NCBI GenBank assembly: GCA_910574455.1
Contig: CAJSYZ010000001.1
Span: 4,075,424-4,139,423, forward strand
Direction: 5' to 3'
Source of the DNA: Trichaptum fuscoviolaceum
Taxonomy: Eukaryota; Basidiomycota; Agaricomycetes; Hymenochaetales; Trichaptaceae
Length of the DNA: 64,000 nt
Below are positions 45,201 through 58,784 of the stretch, in pieces. Positions within the stretch are counted from its first letter, which is position 1; each line of letters opens with the position of its first letter. The notes beneath the pieces were generated by a model. It ran no database searches, was not told the DNA's origin, and was given only the letters and a program-made list of their open reading frames with translations. Made by a program: the position numbers and the translations under genes.

Positions 45201-45686
45201 GGATCTCCAAAGACGGCATGGTCGTAAGCTAGGATAGTAACATTAAGCCACTGTGTTTCGAACATGGTTGAAAGGCGCAAAGACTTGCCACTTCTGGGAA
45301 AACCGTAAACGAGTTTGAACGGAGGGTTAGGTAGCGAAGACGTGAGAGGAGGGAGAATGTCCTAGGAAGTGAAGAGAGGCGGTTGCCCACGAGCGCGATT
45401 CTGCAAGACATGTGAGCAATGTCTTGAGTAGAAAGTATTATAAGAACATTCCGACGTACCTAAGAATGCGACACTCGTCCAACAAATCGTCCCCCTTCCC
45501 AAGTTCAGCCAGTTCCTCTGCACCGGCCTGTGTCACCTCCACAAGGTTCTTGTTACTAAAGTCCAGCGTGCTCCCATCATCCGTTGAGTGCGCAATGGCG
45601 TCGAGCATATGTGTCTTCGACAAAACAAGACCAGTTGCGGGTGACTCGCGCTCGTGCATGGAGGGATGTGGCGAGGCTCTGCCCAT
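42298..45686 (-). CDS. SOG2: SOG2-type RAM-pathway leucine-rich repeat protein
   Basis: Sog2 is a component of the RAM (NDR/LATS-like) kinase network that controls polarity and cell separation. Exons: 45686-45460, 45400-45289, 45228-45136, 45072-42298, giving 1,068 residues. The N-terminal ~170 residues hold leucine-rich repeats (LDFSNKNLVEV; IALVGNRLSSLPRTFSLLSR; LRYLTLRSNSFTVFPEV; LEILDFSRNKLRRLPENPGS; VLAISKNKIRRLPPYFAKFE). A long Ser/Pro-rich region follows, with the conserved helical Sog2 domain in two blocks (PALLSVIDSVRGILFAVSQI, VCRRVVECCRDIVAMFGKAV; later VWSMLEEISDEMQ, SQLRSDIAKLTNATQEFVML). The intron after FTVFPEV begins GCAAGT, so it is a GC-AG intron. The start at MGRASPHPSMHERE is the best ATG before the first repeat; an upstream open frame extends to 45893. 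Confidence 0.9.
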
Positions 45687-47329
45687 GGCGAGGCGGATGG
45701 TGTACCCGCCAGGAACCGTGGACGATGCCAAGGTCCTCGTGGACGTCGTCTGCTGCGATGAGGACGAGAAAGCAGTTAGAAAGAATAATAGAGAGAGGAG
45801 GAGGAGTGGTACGCGAACCTCAACTCGACCCGACCCGGACTTTGCCGAGAGAATGAACCTTGAAGTTAGCAACGGGTATGTTGGTTTTTGCATTCAACGT
45901 CAACGTCGGCAACAGCGACCACTGTTATACTGAACAGCGAGGATGCTTGACCTCTGGTGCATTGAAGCTCACTGCTTCTCTTTTACATTTCTTGCTTCCT
46001 TTGCACTCTACCTCCGGTGGGCCGGCTCTTTCTTGGACGCGAACCCATTGTCACTGCCTCTGCCGCATCGTGGGCTTTGATCTGCCTTGTCCAATGACGC
46101 TTTTCCTGCCTCTTCTACGCCAATCTTGCAGTTGCCTGATCACTAACTGATGTTCTCGTGTTAAGTACCTTGTAGTCTACGTCAAATCGCTAATGTCGCA
46201 AATGTGTGCTGTCTAATTGACGCTTCGTATACACGCTTGCCTTGTCGATCGCGTTTCTTGTCGATGATGCAGCTTCGCATGGCTTAAGCGCCCCCTCACT
46301 GTCCGATCCTTCTCTACTGTGCCTATCTATTTTTTGAAGTTCCGTCAAGCATGGCGGGCTGTGACCCGCTTGCGACTCGTCACTGCAGTGATGGGACCTG
46401 GTGGGAGTTGATGATTTGCCTAAGACATCATTGCATGTAAGTATGCACCTAATTGGCATCAAAGAATTGCACCCAAAGATCATCAGCTCCTTCTGTTCAC
46501 TTCAGATAACTTCAAATGTGCAAAACTACGGGGCCAGGAGTAATCGTGGTTGCCAGAAGTGTATGAATCACAGCACCGGGTAGTTGGACCGGGTGGTCTT
46601 TCGACTTGATGTCGGAAATGAATTCACTGTGAGATTTTCCTTCACTAGATTTTGATATATCAGCCAGGCTTCTCGATAGCTCGACTTCTGTCTTATCTCA
46701 TCTAATGATCCGTCTTCTACACATCCTCGAGTTCCCAATGACGTCTATTGTCCATATGACCAACATCTTGGCATCGTAAACTGTCTTCTCGTCGTCTCAA
46801 CGAATAACTTCCAAAGCCTGTTGCGTGATACCGTGACTTTGAATGATGGTATGTACTTGCCAATAGCAAACTTGTTCATTTCATTTCGACCTCAAGATTG
46901 GAAGTAGAAGAAATGAAATATCGATTGATCGAGATATCAAGCTTAGATAGAAGCCTCTGCATAGTACCTATGACCTTCAGTGATCTCATTCTCATTGACA
47001 TGACTGGTATTACCCATTGACTATTATGACCTACATTGAACTCAAAGAACTCAAAGAAAATGGGATTGGGTGAATGCAGTTCAAGTTGTGCCGGAGCGCC
47101 AGGCCGAAGCGGCAACTTGAAGAGTCACACGGTCAAGAGTCGTGCATCGTGTTGCTGGATCACAATCATCTATCGTCCAGCGCACTCAACTCTTCATTCA
47201 GTTTTATCAACAATATCGCGCATTTTCTTTGCCTATTCTTTCCACGATCAACTCACGACGCTCTAATCTACCTTTATTGCTGCGCTCGACGCCCGCAACG
47301 CGTCGCTCGCAAACAATCTGTCGTCCGTA
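45687..47329. other. Divergent intergenic region between SOG2 and RTS1
   Basis: About 1.6 kb between divergent genes. No coding frame with protein-like content was found. C/T-rich tracts precede the RTS1 start (47200-47320). One small AACTTGAA-type pair (about 47080 and 47115) recalls the island words of the giant element but is isolated. Confidence 0.5.
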
Positions 47330-49981
47330 ATGAAAGGCCTTCAGAAGAGACTGGTTAGCCCGTTCTTTCTCGCGCCTAGTATCTGATTTCTTAACACAAA
47401 CCAACCATTCCTTATACGCTATCGTAGCTCAGCAGGAAGGACTCTAGCTCGAGCAAGAATAAGGATTCTAGTAAGAATGAGTCAAGTTCAAAGAACAATA
47501 GCAATGTTCCGCCTCCGCCTCCTCCTAACAATGCCAAACCGCAATTACCGATGCTCTCGAACGCGGCCAACTCGTCGTTGGGTATTTCATTCGGTGGTGG
47601 GTCCTCCTCAAGCTTGCATTCGACGAGCAGCGCAGCGTCCAGCATAAGCAGTGGCCGTAATGGAGGAAGTACAGGTTTGCAGATGGGCGTTGGTGCGGCA
47701 TATGGCGCGGGTTCTGGGCAACCGCCAGCGATGCCGGATCGCAGGTATGCACAGTCCTCGGAGCGAGTCTCCAACACCCCGCCCATCGTCGTCGTCAGCC
47801 CGGAAGCACACCCTGAGCCGAACGCGCGGGGTGCTGGCGCTGGATACGCGCCTGATCGCGGTGTTTCGAGTCTGGATGGGACGGCTACACCGCCCCGCAC
47901 GGGCCCACTCAATCGTCTGCGCCAGACACCAAAGGACACGATTCCAATCATTGGCAAACCACCCCGAAAACAGAGAAGCAGTCGTTTCGTGCCCTCTGAG
48001 AAAGTTGAGATTGAACGGCTTCCCCCATTCAATGGTGAGAAGTGGACATACAAATAGCCTGGCCGATGGTGCTAACATTTTAACTCATGTCCATTGTTAG
48101 AGTGTCCTCCTCAGGACCGGATAGAGTTGTTCATCAGAAAATTGAATCAGTGCAAAGTTGTCTTCGATTTCAATGATGCGAGCAGCGAGCTTAAGGGAAA
48201 GGCTATTAAAGCGCAAACTCTCACTGAAATGCTAGAATATATCACGACGCAGCGCGGTGTCATCATCGAATCTGTATACCCCGAGGTTGTCAACATGGTA
48301 TGCAATTACCCTCGAGACACCGTCCATGCACTAAAGCCTCGTACAATTGATAGTTTGCAACAAACCTCTTCCGTTCTATACCCCCTCAAGTCAATCCTAC
48401 GGGTGACGCCTTTGACCCAGAAGAGGATGAGCCTGTTTTGGAGCTTGCATGGCCCCACCTCCAAATTGTTTACGAATTCTTCCTGCGTTTCGTCGAGTCC
48501 CCCGACTTCAATACGAATATCGCAAAGCGATACATCGACCAGTCCTTCGTCCTTAATCTACTCGAGCTCTTCGACTCGGAGGATCCACGCGAGCGTGACT
48601 TCCTCAAGACAACGTTGCACCGGATCTATGGCAAGTTTCTCAACCTGCGTGCGTTCATCCGGCGCTCGATCAACAATGTGTTCTTCCAATTCGTGTATGA
48701 GACGGAGCGGCACAATGGTATCGCGGAGTTACTGGAGATACTCGGGTCGATTATCAACGGCTTTGCACTTCCCCTTAAGGAGGAGCACAAAACATTCTTG
48801 ACTAAAGTGCTTATTCCACTGCACAAGGTCAAGAGTCTTTCGCTCTATCACCCTCAACTCGCATATTGTGTCGTACAGTTTCTTGAAAAAGACCCGGGGC
48901 TGACCGAAGACGTACTTCACGGCCTGCTGAAGTTCTGGCCGAAAGTAAATTCACCTAAAGAGGTTATGTTCCTAAATGAGGTCGAGGAGGTGCTTGACGT
49001 GATTGACCCAGCTGAGTTCCCGAAGATTGTCGTACCTCTCTTCCAACAGATAGCGCGGTGCGTGAACAGCCAACACTTCCAGGTCGCTGAGCGGGCGCTG
49101 TACTACTGGAATAACGAATACATCGTGAACCTTATGTCGGATAACTTGGGAATTATTTTGCCAATCATCTTCCCTGCGTTATATATCAATTCAAGATCAC
49201 ATTGGAATAGGCGAGTTATCTCAAACCGGCATTGCATGGTCATGGCTTACTTTCTCCTTAGGACAATACATGGGATGGTCTATAATGCGCTGAAAATGTT
49301 CATGGAGATAAATCCAGAGCTTTTCGAAGATGCCATGCAGCAATTCAAACATTCTCGTATCGCGTACGTTCAACTCACTTCGCTTCCTGTGGGTCTTGCT
49401 GACTCAAGTACGAAATGCGTTTAGTGAGAGACAAAAACGAACGAAGCTATACGAAGATTGGAAGAAGCTCCGGGAAATCGCAATGCAGAATTCCGGGGGG
49501 AAACTGCCAGAAGGCTTCATGGAACAAGCAGTCCCTCCACCACCGCCAGCTGTCGACGATATTGACATCGAGCACCTGACAATGGACCTAAGCATTGCAT
49601 CATTGGATGCAGAACTTGCGCAGGAACTCAATGAAAGCGGAGGAATCGAACGTGTACCCATGGCGGACCCTGGCCTGGAGGTGAAAGAAAACCAGAAATA
49701 ACTATTTATATGCATTCACTCATCGTGTTCTAAGGATCAGTATAACGAAGTTATGGACAACTTCAATACGCCACCTCCCGGTGTGAACAACAACAGCCAG
49801 AGCCCTCATGTGAGACGAAAGAGTGTTCTTCCGGGTACGATATCCTACCTTCTTATCAAGGACTGATGTGTACTGATATATGGTTCTTGTGCTGTACGTA
49901 GTGGACCCCTCAGTTATCCGGGACTTGCAAGCACATCGAAGTTTGGAAGACGCGCGAGGGCTCGCACCCCAAGGGGTGTAA
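47330..49981 (+). CDS. RTS1: PP2A regulatory subunit B56 (RTS1-like)
   Basis: B56/B' subunit that targets protein phosphatase 2A, acting in stress response and at centromeres. Exons: 47330-47353, 47428-48034, 48101-48297, 48354-49210, 49262-49363, 49425-49680, 49735-49834, 49902-49981; 740 residues. A Ser/Asn/Pro-rich N-terminus precedes the B56 HEAT-like fold: [129 protein letters not shown] and [13 protein letters not shown]. Intron 49211-49261 is a GC-AG intron of 51 bp with no stop, so its retention would insert 17 residues. Retention of the next-to-last region (from 49681) would end the protein at 49701 instead. Confidence 0.93.
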
Positions 49982-50730
49982 TCGAGGCGCAAGGACTGCC
50001 TCTGGGCTTCTGTTCAATGCGGATATCGATTCGATTACGATATGTGCCGTGTGCTGATGCTAGTCAACACTAACCCTTGTAACAGCCCTTGAACGCATGC
50101 CTTTCATTTCACGTCCTGAAGTCCTTCGTTTCCCCCGAATATTGATCCGTGATTGCCATACCATTTCTGGACGATGTCCCCTCATCTGATATCCGACCCT
50201 ACTCGTTTTACTTTCATTCTTACATTTTTCTTATCCTTTCTACCCCTCCTCGTAAAGGCCTTTCCGATTATCCCTGTCATATGAAATCGTTCGCTCCTGT
50301 CTGTCTATGTTCTGTTCCTAATATCGCTTGTCCGTAACGTCGTCTCACGCACACACGTACACTGCTAAGTAGTACATCCACACTCTTTTCACGAAACTGG
50401 GCTACGCGTCCTTTCATCGCTATATGGGCTGTGAAAGGCGTATTCCCCTGCAAAATACTTTGCACATAGGTAGTATACTGCATAGCAATAGCTAGTATTG
50501 TAACGGTGTTAGGTTTCATTTCGTTCTGAATGTTCATTTTCCTAACTGAATTCGCTGGAAGCATCTGTGAGATTAAACAAGAGAGATGAAGCTACCGAGA
50601 CGCGCCAGATAGTTCTTGTCTGTTCTACAGACTTCGCGCTCTAACGCGGCAGAGCCTTGAGGTAAAGGTGTGGCGGTGATGACCAAAAGCGGTAATTTTA
50701 GCCATGAGTCAGCAAAGCGATGAGATCATC
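49982..50730. other. Intergenic region
   Basis: About 750 bp between RTS1 and the HSP70 promoter. No gene, repeat or RNA is recognised; it presumably includes the RTS1 3' UTR. Confidence 0.45.
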
Positions 50731-50992
50731 AGGTTCTGGAAGGTGTAAAGAAGGAGCTGGAAGGCTGCAGAAAGATCATAACACGAATGAATATATAAAC
50801 TCACCACTCGCCCAAGCCCTTCCTCCTCAGATTTGTTAACTTTTCCATCGCGACCACTATCATCTCGCATCCCTCTATTCCCCTTTTCTCTCATATCTTT
50901 AGGTGCGTACACTCGTTCTTGATATTGATCGATTCGGTTACTGACTTTGGCGCGGCGCATTCACTCAGACTTTTACCGCGTTTCCAACTCTA
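50731..50992 (+). promoter_or_regulatory. HSP70 promoter: heat-shock element and TATA box
   Basis: TTCTGGAA at 50734-50741 matches inverted nTTC/GAAn half-sites of a heat-shock element, with further GAA-type half sites down to 50770 (GCTGGAAGG, CAGAAAG). A TATA box, ATATATAAA, lies at 50791-50799. A C/T-rich leader runs to the ATG at 50993, where about 190 bp separate TATA and start codon. The pairing of HSE and TATA fits a stress-induced gene. Confidence 0.65.
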
Positions 50993-53072
<2,080 letters not shown>

Positions 53073-53690
53073 AAAACTAAGAATCTGTAGTAGTAGGGGA
53101 CCCGTTGTAGTATCATTGCATTTCCTCATCTCGCATCGCATGTTTGTTTTCTTTCATCTTTCCCCTCTTTCTCATCCTTTACCTGAGTAGCAAAATAATT
53201 GTCTGTGCTCATGTAAGATAGTACAATTTTAGAATGCAATCGCATCTATTTTTATCTATCAAATCTACTCGTTCGTGATTCGTGGGTAACACATTGGTTG
53301 TCAAGTTGTTAATGAGTATGTAATGAGAGTAAGGAACGGTTGAGTCGAGTAATAAACAACGTAATGAAGGTCGTAATGCAAGTATGAAACATAAGGAAGT
53401 GAACATTAGACATTGTGAAGTGTACGAACAGGGTTCTAGAATCGTCTGCTAAGTGGGCAACTCAACAAGTGATCATATGCAAGTGCTAAATATAGCAAGC
53501 TGGAAATGCGTATGGAGACAGACGCTTTCCGTCAATTCTTGTCTCTATCAACACCTCATCGACCCCTCTCTACCATCCACCACCATCTTCTCTCCTCTTG
53601 CCTTTGAAGTTTTTGCACCGCCTCTTGCACCAAAATCTTTGTTCGAAGCGAGCTCACAGTTGGAGACTTTTAGTAGTGAGGCTTGACGAG
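53073..53690. other. Intergenic region
   Basis: About 620 bp: HSP70 3' UTR and the upstream region of the next gene, with a CCATC/TCTC-rich tract near 53560-53600. No gene is seen. Confidence 0.5.
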
Positions 53691-55160
53691 ATGGCAGGTG
53701 AGCTGGGTTCAATCCTCTTTGCACGCGGCAACAAGAAATGGTTCTCATACTTTTGTTATTTGCTTCCGTTGGGCGGTACCCTCAGCGATATACGCTGTAT
53801 ATACTTCGCCAACGCACGCTCCGATACCAAACCACCTTCCAACGCTAATTGTCACCCCTCATGGTACGTGGCAAGTGCAGCTTATGAGAACAACATGTGC
53901 TAAACGGATGGATCATCACTAGGCCAACCAACGAACATATTATACTCATATTTACACACAAATTTCGTACGTCTATGACAACACGAGTCACTCATGTGCG
54001 TTGTGCGGGCTCGCTTACGATGTGGATGCACAGAATACCGAGAATTATCTCCTAACGCCCTCACCGCAAGGTGATCTGTGTGTTGCCAAACTCTTCCCGC
54101 CCAGGAGAGAAACGAACTCCAAAGGTTCCGCATCTGATCCAGGCCATGGCTCGTCGGGCTCTCCGCGTGTTGTTCGCTGTGAGGCGTCACGAAACTTGAA
54201 ATGGTCCATCACGAACACGGGTGTCATCTCTCCAATCTACAAGCTTTCGTTACCTTCGCCCGACTCCGCAGACCTCCCGCTCTTTCAGATCTCAAAGCCG
54301 AACCCTAACGCTGCGTTTTGGAGTATGTTCTACTTTGCGTACGCGGGCCATAATATTCCACCGAAGCGCATCGAGTTTGGCAAGATTCAGAAGAACCCAC
54401 CCGGTCCTAACGGGGGAGGGACGAGGATCAGCATTACGGGCAAGACGCCGGAAGAGAAGGCGGTGTGGCAGACACTCGGTGAAGGCAATGAGGATTGTGT
54501 GGAATGGGTCGTGCTTTGTGCGGCGTTAAATCTTCTCGAGTATGTTTCTTCCCTCTTTATTGCATCCTGACGCCCTCTGAAGTCAACGATGAACGCTTCA
54601 GTGACGAAATCCTCAAAGCTGCGGAGAAAAATGGCGGCGCAATTCCATCACCGGCTGGTACGCCTGGTACGCCAGGTCCAGGACCGGGCGGGCGTCCAGC
54701 ACCCGTCGCGCTGCGCGACCCGGGGCCAACTCCGCGCGCAGGCGGACCTCCTCCGCCACATATACAAAGCCCAGGACCAGGCGGTGGACCTGGGCTAGGG
54801 CCGGGACCAGGTCATCATCAGCACCCTCCACCTCAGCAAGGGCGCGGGCCAGGTCCGCAAGGTCCGCCCCCACCCGGTGGAATGCCCATGCGCGGGCCCC
54901 CACCGCCAGGGCAGATGGGCGGGATGCCGATGCCTGGTGGGCCTGGAGGACCGCCACCGGGTCCGGGAGGTATGCCCCCGCCCGGACACGGGAGAGGGTA
55001 TCCTCCACCTGGAGGGCCGCAGGGGCCTGGTGGGTTCGCGACGCCTCCGCCTCCGGGTCCGGGGTACATGAGTCCGGGGCCTGGTGCACCGCAGGGGTTT
55101 CCTGGAGGACAGCCGCCACCTAGAGGTCCGATGAATGGTCCTCCGGCAAGACGGTTCTAA
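53691..55160 (+). CDS. Conserved fungal protein with Pro/Gly-rich C-terminus, function unknown
   Basis: Exons 53923-54539 and 54602-55160 are well supported. The upstream exon runs from about 53691 (MAGELGSILFARGNKKWFS) to about 53863 (PNHLPTLIVTPHG). The globular part contains a paired-Cys segment (SHSCALCGLAYDVDAQNTEN), PQGDLCVAKLFPP, SNLKWSI-like ASRNLKWSITNTG, FQISKPNPNAAFWSMFYFAY, IPPKRIEFGKIQKNPPGPNG, GKTPEEKAVWQTLGEGNEDC and VEWVVLCAALNLL. The last ~170 residues are PPGG-rich low complexity. The first exon changes frame near 53780 (LPLGG to VPSAIYAV), and its join to 53923 is also out of phase, so the 5' end may hold a sequence error, a micro-intron or a wrong start. No named domain is recognised. 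Confidence 0.7.
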
Positions 55161-56205
55161 TGTTCAAATTTGTCGCCATTACTTCATTCATGGAAGCCGT
55201 TTTTGTTCTCTTCTATGACGTTCGTACTCACTGGTACACCGCGCGAGAGCCTTTAACGTTTATGTGTACAGTTCTTCCTTCCCCCTTGTTCTTGTTGTAA
55301 GTTCGCTGTTGAGCAGACGCTTAAGATTTGGGCGTAAGCTATTTTATGAGAGCATTTCCCCTTTACTCTATCCATCGTTTATCTCTATCGCCATAGTTGC
55401 CTCTCTATTTCTCTTGCGTAACAGATTTCTTTACGTCTCTTTATGCGACCTATTCTCTCGGTTTCTATCTGTCTTTCTTGCAAGCCACATCCCCGAAACC
55501 CCCCCATCAACGCACATGTTCTGTTATGTAGGCGAAAAGGACGATGACTGTTGATATTCGATACCCTGTAATTAATCCAGTCAAAACAAGATCCCGGTTG
55601 TCATCCCACATCCTAGCGCGAATCAAGCTTAGCATGTAGTTTGTCTATTAGGCATTATGACGTTGGTTTAGAAGCTGAAATGTAATGAGATGACTCGGAG
55701 ATGAAATGAATGAAAAGGCCTAGCGGGATGAGTGCCATTGTGCAATGATCGACATCTCCAATCGGAAACTTTAAAACTTAAATATTCTTTAGGGAAGAGA
55801 AAGGTTGTAGGGGGATAGGATCCACAGGGCTGCAAATATTTTCCTCGCTGATCAACAGAAAGCAATGTTCTGGTGAGGCATGGTAAAGCGTACGTATTTT
55901 TTGGAATGTAGCGCCCAAGATAATGATCAGTGCCTGAAGGCCAGAGGGAATGCGCCTGTGAGGACACAACTTGAAGCCGAACAGTGAGTATGTATTTCTG
56001 AGTCCAAATCTGTCTCCGTTCTTCAACACACATTGCCAAAGTTTTTGTACTTGATTATCATTAATTAGTAGATTCCAAAAGTGCAAAGCAACTACTTGAT
56101 GGTGGGAAGTGAAACTAGTGATGGCATGCGTCCCCCTTCCCTCCCCAAATGCGAAGTTGAGGAGCAAGCATGCGCCCCCAAGAGCAGACGTAAGGGCGCA
56201 CAAGC
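55161..56205. other. Convergent intergenic region
   Basis: About 1 kb between convergent 3' ends. Open frames on the minus strand (55668-56039, 55778-56200) are extensions past the citrate synthase stop or chance frames with no family features. No repeat or RNA is seen. Confidence 0.5.
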
Positions 56206-58207
56206 TTACTGCTTGATGAGCTTTTCGAGTGCATCCATCGACAATGCTACAAGAGAAAGTCAGAATAGGATCGAAAAAGGGAAGAGACCTGATGAATTTC
56301 GACTTACACTTCGGACGCTCCAACGGCAGGCCAAGCGCACGGTCCCACACGTACTGTGTCAGCGCACCCAGGGCACGCGATACGCCGAAGATGACGGTGT
56401 AGTACTTGAACTCGCGAACGCCGTAGTGGTAGAGCACACAGCCAGAGGCGGCGTCGACATTCGGGAACGGGTTCTTCGTCTTGCCGTGCTCCTTGAGCAC
56501 GTCTGGCGCAACCTCGGAGGTCTATATTATGAGTATCGATGATTAGCGTCCGCAGAGATAAGCGCCTGTTCCCAGACGATGACGCACCAATTGCACGAGC
56601 TTCACGATCGGGCTCTCCCTCAGCTCGGGGCGCGACTCGCAGAACTTTTGGAGCGCGACGAAGCGCGGGTCAGGCGAGCGGAGGACGCCGTGTCCGTAGC
56701 CGGGGACAACTTGCCCACTCTTGAGCGTCTTCCATAAGTAAGACTTGAGTGTCTCATGCGTGATGTCCGACCCAACTTCCTTCTGCATCTCGAGTTGCCA
56801 GCGGAGGACCTCCTGGTTAGCGAGTCTGGTTTGATAAATGTATTTTAAAACGTTAATAATGAGTATAAGTGCTACGTAGAGCTTACCCGTGTAAGGGACC
56901 AGCAAGGCCTAGAAGGGCAGCGGAGTAGGAGAGGTACGGGTCTGAAAGTGCCGAGCCGACCAAATCTGTGTGATTTTTGCTTAAGCTACAGATAATATCT
57001 CAAAATGAATGATAATGTAATGTACGCACGAGCAGTATGCGCGGAGACGTTACCACCCTCGTGGTCACCATGAAGGGCAATATACAACCGCAAGTATTCT
57101 GTCAGACTCTCGTTGCTTCCAAAGCCAAGCATATTAGAGTAGTTGCCTAAGCACAAAAGTTGATAGTCACGTTAGTCCTTCATATCCAATGCCAGCCTCA
57201 TCTCAGCGAAAATGAGCGACACGTACCAACTAAATCCAAATCCTTGTTGATTCCAGGAACTGCAGAGCGATCTTTGTACACATTGCGGTAGATACGCGCT
57301 GCGAGGGCGGGCAGGCGCGCAATCAAGGCGATAGAATCCTCAAGTGCAGGCTTCCAGTATTCAGACTTCTTCATCCCTGCCTCGTATGCGGCTGCAAACT
57401 GGGACGTCGAGTTGAGGGCGGCGACACCCATGGAGAGCTGGGTCATTGGGTGAAGAGTTGAAGGAAATCTATATAATATTCGAGTACATAACATCAGTTT
57501 AACTTTCTTGACAAATATGAAAATCGTAGAAACGCACGCATCAACGAGTTTCGCGATCTCAGCTGGCAACTCTCCCTTCTCCGCAAGCTCGCGGGAAAGT
57601 TCACGCGTCTGCGCTTCGGTGGGGACCTTGCCCGTGAGCAAGAGCCAGAGCATGCTCTCGGCGATGATCTCCTTCCCGCCTGGCGCAGGCGGCAGCACCT
57701 TTTGGCAGTCTGGGATAGAAAGGCCGTGGAAGCGGATGCCCTATATACAAAACTGAGGTTAGAAGGATGCATGGCAATACAGTAGACTAATGGCCCCGGA
57801 GGCGGGAGAAGCACAGTGAAAGTGCGTACCTCGTTTGGATCCAATACGGACGCCTCCCATAGCATGGCCTTCAATCCTCGCATACCGCCAATGAGGTTTT
57901 CAACCTTCACGTCGCCGATGACGGCCGAACCATGATCCTTCTTCTACACTCAATACACACTTCATCAGAAACTCTGCTCGTGGACAACTGGAACCACAAA
58001 CCAGCCTCAGCAACTGCTCCTGCTTCTGAGGAATAACCTCTTGCAACGTCTCGCGCAAAGACTAAGTAGAAATTTGGAGAATGAGTTCACGTCGTGTCCC
58101 GCACGTAAATTTTGCACGGATGACATTACCGTGGTCGAGGCTAACCGACGTTGCTGGTGCGCTGCACGAGCAAACGCCTTTGCGAGATGCTTTCCTGAAG
58201 GAAACAT
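56206..58207 (-). CDS. CIT1: Citrate synthase, mitochondrial
   Basis: Condenses acetyl-CoA and oxaloacetate to citrate in the matrix. Ten exons: 58207-58130, 58061-58002, 57943-57830, 57740-57538, 57468-57227, 57146-57030, 56965-56887, 56825-56588, 56521-56308, 56246-56206; 461 residues, normal for the eukaryotic enzyme. The presequence is basic ([20 protein letters not shown]). Core motifs are [52 protein letters not shown] and [10 protein letters not shown]. The catalytic set is in place: His in AGPLHGLANQE, His in [10 protein letters not shown] and Asp in FPNVDAASG. The last exon encodes only 13 residues ([11 protein letters not shown]). A 577-bp promoter region separates it from the PEP7 3' end. 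No damage is seen. Confidence 0.96.
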
Positions 58208-58784
58208 TTTGTTTTGAGGTGGTAGGAGGTCACAAGTAAGCTACAAGTGCAACCAAGAACAGTGACCGGAACTAAAGGGCAGAGCTCGGATGGACCGGCT
58301 ATATAGCAAAGCGGGAGGTAGCGGACTTTGAGCGCGTGCCCGGGGGATAGCTTGAGTGACGCGTGCGCATACACCCTGCTTTCCTTTATACCCCACTGTC
58401 CTTCCCCAACGGCCAGCACCATCACCAGCGCCATATTCATGTGGCTCTCGACCCCGCACAAACATACGATTGGACAGCGAGGGCGGACACAATCGGATTC
58501 GACGTCCCCGAGAGGACCATACTCATTGCACATGACAGCGAGCAGAGGGTCTCCGACATCGCCCGCAAGTGTGTTCACGAGGATGTGCAGTGACGAGGAA
58601 CGCTTCGGGTTGCGGCGACGACGGACATAAGTAGAGACGAAGTAGGCCGAGCCAATGAGGTACACGCCCGTGATTATATTCCTTTCATCGACTATTTCTG
58701 CCTCAAGAAGTGCTTCCAAACCCAAGATAAATACATCCTAAATATCCGCCGTATCAAAAATAACCCCCAACTCTATCGTCTGAT
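58208..58784. other. Citrate synthase promoter region
   Basis: 577 bp between the citrate synthase start and the stop codon of the next minus-strand gene. Chance open frames only. Confidence 0.5.

Noticed and set aside
54640..55150. Long minus-strand open frames opposite the Pro/Gly-rich tail
   Set aside because: They are shadows caused by the GC-rich PPGG-coding repeat on the plus strand.
55778..56500. A 240-residue minus-strand protein distinct from citrate synthase
   Set aside because: Its first half is citrate synthase exon 9; the rest is read-through of the last intron, exon and 3' flank in the wrong frame.
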